A DNA stretch of 15,299 nt, taken from an uncultured Alphaproteobacteria bacterium. Its GTDB lineage: Bacteria; Pseudomonadota; Alphaproteobacteria; Micavibrionales; Micavibrionaceae. How positions within the stretch are numbered: the stretch's first letter is position 1; every line of letters begins with the position of its first letter. This document shows positions 12,569-15,299 of this stretch, piece after piece. The position numbers and the translations under genes are program-made. Below the pieces are notes generated by a model. That model searched no databases, had not been told where the DNA came from, and saw only the letters and a list, made by a program, of their open reading frames with translations. The DNA lies in contig CAKTCH010000014.1 in the NCBI GenBank assembly GCA_934538895.1, forward strand, positions 1 to 15,299. The letters are read 5' to 3'.

Positions 12569-14986
12569 TCAGGCCCGCAGGATGCCGCCTGTCTTGCCCG
12601 CCACAGCATCGACAATTTTCCGCGCGATGTTCTCGATATCGGCGTCCGTCAGCGTTTGCTGGCGCGGTTGCAGCGTTACCGCCAGCGCTACCGATTTTTT
12701 ACCTTCGGGCACGCCCTTGCCGGTATAAATGTCGAAAATCTGCACGTCGGCGATCAAATCCTTTTCACTGCCGCGGATCGCGCGGCTCAGGGCGTCGGCC
12801 TCTACTTTCACGTCCACAAGGAACGCGAAATCGCGCGATACCGGTTGCAGCGGCGCCAATTGCAGCAAAGGTCTGGCCGTGCCTTTTTTCCTGGGCTGCG
12901 GGATGTTTTCCAGCATTACCTCGAATCCTACCACCGGGCCTTTCACGTCGAGGGCTTCCAGCGTGGCCGGATGCATCTCGCCAAAGCGCGCCACCACGTT
13001 CGTACCCATTTTCAAAACGCCCGAGCGGCCCGGGTGATACCATGCGGGCGCTTCACGCGCGACTTGCAGGCCCGTGGCGGGAATGCCGGCGGATTCGATT
13101 ACCGCCAGCGCATCGGCCTTGGCGTCCATTACATCGACGTCGCGGCTGACGCTGGCGCCGCTCCAGTGGCGCGGGCCGTGGCTGCCGCTGCGTATGCCTG
13201 TGGCAACCAGCGCCTGACCGTCCACTTTCGGACTGGTAAAGACCGGGCCGACCTCGAACAGTGCGTTATCGCCGAAACCGCGCGCGCGGTTGCGCTCCGC
13301 CGCCTCGATCAGGTTCGGCAGGATGCTGGGGCGCATCTGTTCCAGATCGTTGCTGATCGCGTTCGAGAGTTTCAGGGAAGCGGCCTGCCGCGCGTCCGTA
13401 CCGAACAGCACGGCCCTGCCCGACCGCATGAACGACCATGTCACGCATTCATTCAGGCCGCGTGCCGCCAGCGCCGTGCGGGCGCGACGGGCGCGCGCGC
13501 CGTTCGCCGTCTCAGCGGGCTGCGTCAGCGCATGATCCTTGCGCATCGAAACCGGCGGAATATTGTCATAGCCGTTGACGCGCAGGACTTCCTCGACGAT
13601 ATCGGCGCGCCCCGCGACGTCGCCGCGCCATGACGGCGGATTGATGGCCCATTCACGGGCGGACTTCACGGTCACAATAAAGCCCAGCGCTTCCAGAATG
13701 CCTTTCTGCCGGTCGGCGGGCATATCAAGGCCGCCCAGCTGTTTCGCACAGGCGGGATCATACGCGATCGGGCGCGCCCCTGCGGGAACGTTACCGGCCT
13801 GCACGACGTCGCTGGCTTCGCCGCCGCACAGATCCAGAATCAGCCGCGTCGCCACTTCGACCGCCGGTACGGTAAAGGCCGGATCGATGCCGCGTTCGAA
13901 ACGGTAGCGCGCGTCGCTGTCGATTTGCAGTGCGCGGCCCGTGCGCGCGGTGCGCAGGGGATCAAAATAAGCGCACTCGACATACACGTTCACGGTGCTT
14001 TCGGTACAGCCTGTCTCTTCGCCGCCCATCACCCCGCCCAGCGCCAGCACGCCGTTATCATCGCACACGGCGGCCATGGCGTCGGTCAGCGCATATTCCT
14101 TGCCGTTCAGCGCTTTCAGCGTCTCTCCATTTTTGGCAAGGCGTACATGGATATCGCCCTTGAGCTTGTCCGCGTCGAATACGTGCAGCGGGCGGCACAG
14201 ATCGAGCGACAGGTAATTGGTGATATCCACCAGCGCCGAGATCGGGCGCAGGCCTACGGCCTTCAGGCGATCCTGCATCCATCGCGGCGAAGGGCCGTTT
14301 TTCACGCCCCTGATATAACGGCCCATGAAGAGCGGGCAGGCGTCTTTTTTATCGTCATCGAATGCCAGCGTCACATCGACCGGCGATTTGCCGTTGCCTT
14401 TCACGGGCGTTTCGTCCAGCGGCTTGAGCGTGCCCAGCCCCGCCGCCGCCAGATCGCGCGCGATGCCGCGCACGCCCGCGCAATCGGCGCGGTTCGGCGT
14501 CAGGCCGATTTCGATCACCGGGTCGTTCAGGCCGTAAAGTTCCGCGAACGGCGTGCCCAGCGGCACGTCCGCCGCAACGTCGATGATTCCCTCATGCTCG
14601 TCCGATAAGCCCATTTCGCGCTCGGACACCATCATGCCGTTTGATTCCTGGCCGCGGATATTGCCCTTCTTGATCGTGATGCCGGTGCCGGGGATGAAAC
14701 TGCCCGCCGGGGCGTAGACCGCTTTCATGCCCGCGCGCGCGTTCGGCGCGCCGCACACGACTTGCAACTTCTCTTTGCCGGTATCGATCAGGCAGACTTT
14801 CAGGCGATCGGCATCCGGGTGCTTTTCGGCTTTTTCGACATAGACCACATGGAACGGGGCATAAAGCTGCGCCCGGTCAGTCACGCCATCGACTTCCAGC
14901 CCGAGGGCGGTCAGCGCCACGCTGATCTCGTCCAGCGATGCGGTCGTATCCAGATGCTGTTTCAGCCAGTCTTGCGTGAATTTCAT
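12569..14986 (-). CDS. pheT: Phenylalanine-tRNA ligase subunit beta
   Basis: PheT pairs with PheS as an alpha2-beta2 enzyme that charges tRNA-Phe; the beta chain binds tRNA and carries the editing site. The 805-aa length is standard. Domains in order: N-terminal MKFTQDWLKQHLD, an EMAP/OB tRNA-binding domain (about 42-151, VEKAEKHPDADRLKVCLIDTG and VVCGAPNARAG), a B3/B4 editing domain (about 212-385), a B5 domain (about 404-475), a catalytic-like core (about 490-700, ending at FGEMHPATLEALD) and an FDX-ACB anticodon-binding domain (about 711-804, SRDFAFLVDV...SVALAVTLQPRQQTLTDADI). AGAGGCA precedes the ATG. The upstream 195 bp lead into a divergent gene, so pheS is not directly upstream as in the usual pheST operon. 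Confidence 0.96.
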   Translation of the reverse strand: MKFTQDWLKQHLDTTASLDEISVALTALGLEVDGVTDRAQLYAPFHVVYVEKAEKHPDADRLKVCLIDTGKEKLQVVCGAPNARAGMKAVYAPAGSFIPGTGITIKKGNIRGQESNGMMVSEREMGLSDEHEGIIDVAADVPLGTPFAELYGLNDPVIEIGLTPNRADCAGVRGIARDLAAAGLGTLKPLDETPVKGNGKSPVDVTLAFDDDKKDACPLFMGRYIRGVKNGPSPRWMQDRLKAVGLRPISALVDITNYLSLDLCRPLHVFDADKLKGDIHVRLAKNGETLKALNGKEYALTDAMAAVCDDNGVLALGGVMGGEETGCTESTVNVYVECAYFDPLRTARTGRALQIDSDARYRFERGIDPAFTVPAVEVATRLILDLCGGEASDVVQAGNVPAGARPIAYDPACAKQLGGLDMPADRQKGILEALGFIVTVKSAREWAINPPSWRGDVAGRADIVEEVLRVNGYDNIPPVSMRKDHALTQPAETANGARARRARTALAARGLNECVTWSFMRSGRAVLFGTDARQAASLKLSNAISNDLEQMRPSILPNLIEAAERNRARGFGDNALFEVGPVFTSPKVDGQALVATGIRSGSHGPRHWSGASVSRDVDVMDAKADALAVIESAGIPATGLQVAREAPAWYHPGRSGVLKMGTNVVARFGEMHPATLEALDVKGPVVGFEVMLENIPQPRKKGTARPLLQLAPLQPVSRDFAFLVDVKVEADALSRAIRGSEKDLIADVQIFDIYTGKGVPEGKKSVALAVTLQPRQQTLTDADIENIARKIVDAVAGKTGGILRA

Positions 14987-15096
14987 AATCGTGCCTCTAA
15001 ACTTCGGGGAATGCCGGGAGATTTAACCCGATTCACACAGGAAAACCAATAGTTTTACGCAAATTCAGCCATGGACGTCATATATTAACATAATCA

Positions 15097-15125
15097 TTAA
15101 AGGGTTATTAATCTGTTTCTATAAT
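15097..15125 (+). promoter_or_regulatory. CtrA-type box and -10 element of the right-end gene
   Basis: TTAA-AGGGTTA-TTAA (15097-15111) is a perfect TTAA-N7-TTAA CtrA full site. A consensus TATAAT (15120-15125) begins 8 bp after it. The site lies where the -35 element should be, and the only -35-like hexamer there (TTAAAG, 15097-15102, 17-bp spacing) is poor. This is the geometry of CtrA-activated promoters in Caulobacter. The region is AT-rich, so a chance match is not excluded. Confidence 0.6.
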
Positions 15126-15139
15126 AATAGGGCAAACGG

Positions 15140-15160
15140 TATCCCGTATGAACCGGGATA
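15140..15160 (+). other. Leader hairpin before the right-end gene
   Basis: TATCCCG (15140-15146) pairs perfectly with CGGGATA (15154-15160) around a 7-nt loop. It would lie in the 5' leader, ending four bases before the GAGGGG ribosome-binding site (15165-15170). It is not followed by T residues, so attenuation is unlikely; an effect on mRNA stability or translation is possible. Confidence 0.45.
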
Positions 15161-15181
15161 AACTGAGGGGAAATATTTCAA

Positions 15182-15299
15182 ATGGCCGCACCTGCCGATG
15201 CTGTGCAGAGACAAAAAGACGCCGCCAGCCCGGACATTCAAAAGGCCCAGGGTTACCTGCGCGCGCTCGGCATAACCACGGTTGAAGTCAACGGGCAGA
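15182..15299 (+). CDS. Hypothetical protein, N-terminal fragment (runs off the window)
   Basis: Only the first 39 codons are visible, beginning MAAPADAVQRQKDAASPDIQ and ending ...VNGQ at the window edge. The start is supported by GAGGGG at 15165-15170, 11 bp upstream, and by the promoter before it. There is no signal peptide; the start is Ala/Gln-rich and hydrophilic. The segment IQKAQGYLRALGITTVEVNGQ faintly resembles the beginning of a helical peptidoglycan-binding-type repeat, but this is too short to call. The predicted CtrA box suggests cell-cycle-controlled expression. Confidence 0.65.
   Translation, partial: MAAPADAVQRQKDAASPDIQKAQGYLRALGITTVEVNGQ

Larger units (their letters stand above)
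14987..15181. other. Divergent intergenic region between pheT and the right-end gene
   Basis: The region becomes AT-rich in its right half. For pheT (- strand) I see only a weak promoter-like pair, TTGGTT / TTAAAT with 17-bp spacing, and one GATTC at 15030-15034. For the + strand gene it holds the CtrA-type site, a consensus -10 and a leader hairpin, listed separately. Confidence 0.5.

Noticed and set aside
13925..14608. 227-codon + strand frame inside pheT
   Set aside because: It is antisense to the B3/B4 region of a full-length PheT with clear domain motifs.
15085..15100. Second CtrA site TTAA-N8-TTAA
   Set aside because: The spacer is 8 rather than 7 bp, which breaks the consensus; only the adjacent N7 pair was kept.

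Overview
The window is a GC-rich alphaproteobacterial chromosome segment. It combines the order rpoZ - rsh - DUF2062 - acpS - lepB - rnc - era with a gcrA homologue, GANTC-dense promoter DNA and a perfect CtrA-type site, which are marks of the CcrM/GcrA/CtrA cell-cycle system of Alphaproteobacteria. The secreted S74-type fibre protein and the unfamiliar 343-aa protein hint at a less-studied lineage (Micavibrio-like is a guess, not shown). All assignments come from reading motifs by eye.

Left part (1-6384, all + strand). rpoZ (RNA polymerase omega) ends in a strong intrinsic terminator, followed by a 90-bp REP-like palindromic element. A good sigma70-type promoter then leads into a compact operon: rsh (ppGpp synthetase/hydrolase), a DUF2062 membrane protein, acpS (holo-ACP synthase), lepB (signal peptidase I), rnc (RNase III) and era (ribosome-assembly GTPase). 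Neighbours overlap or nearly touch, apart from a 94-bp gap before lepB. pdxJ and recO, frequent members of this cluster in related bacteria, are absent here.

Middle (6385-8816). A 502-bp gene-free stretch carries a 20-bp exact copy of the era 3' end, a short 8-bp tandem repeat and the dense gcrA control region: six GANTC sites in 128 bp, a perfect DnaA box and two palindromes centred on GANTC sites. gcrA follows and ends in a clear terminator. On the - strand is a secreted fibre-like protein with YadA-head-like repeats and a C-terminal S74 chaperone domain.

Right part (8817-15299). A double cold-shock-domain gene (-) and a long-chain acyl-CoA synthetase gene (+) diverge from an AT-rich 267-bp region with two perfect palindromes. 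A 343-aa gene of unknown function (-) converges on the synthetase gene and lies downstream of pheT (-), which has no pheS immediately upstream. The window ends in the first 39 codons of a + strand gene whose promoter has a consensus -10 and a perfect TTAA-N7-TTAA CtrA box at the -35 position.

I see no CRISPR array, tRNA, rRNA, transposase or integrase gene, and no multi-gene novel defence or biosynthetic system. The most interesting material is regulatory (gcrA upstream region, CtrA box), plus the era-end duplication, the fibre protein and the unknown 343-aa protein.
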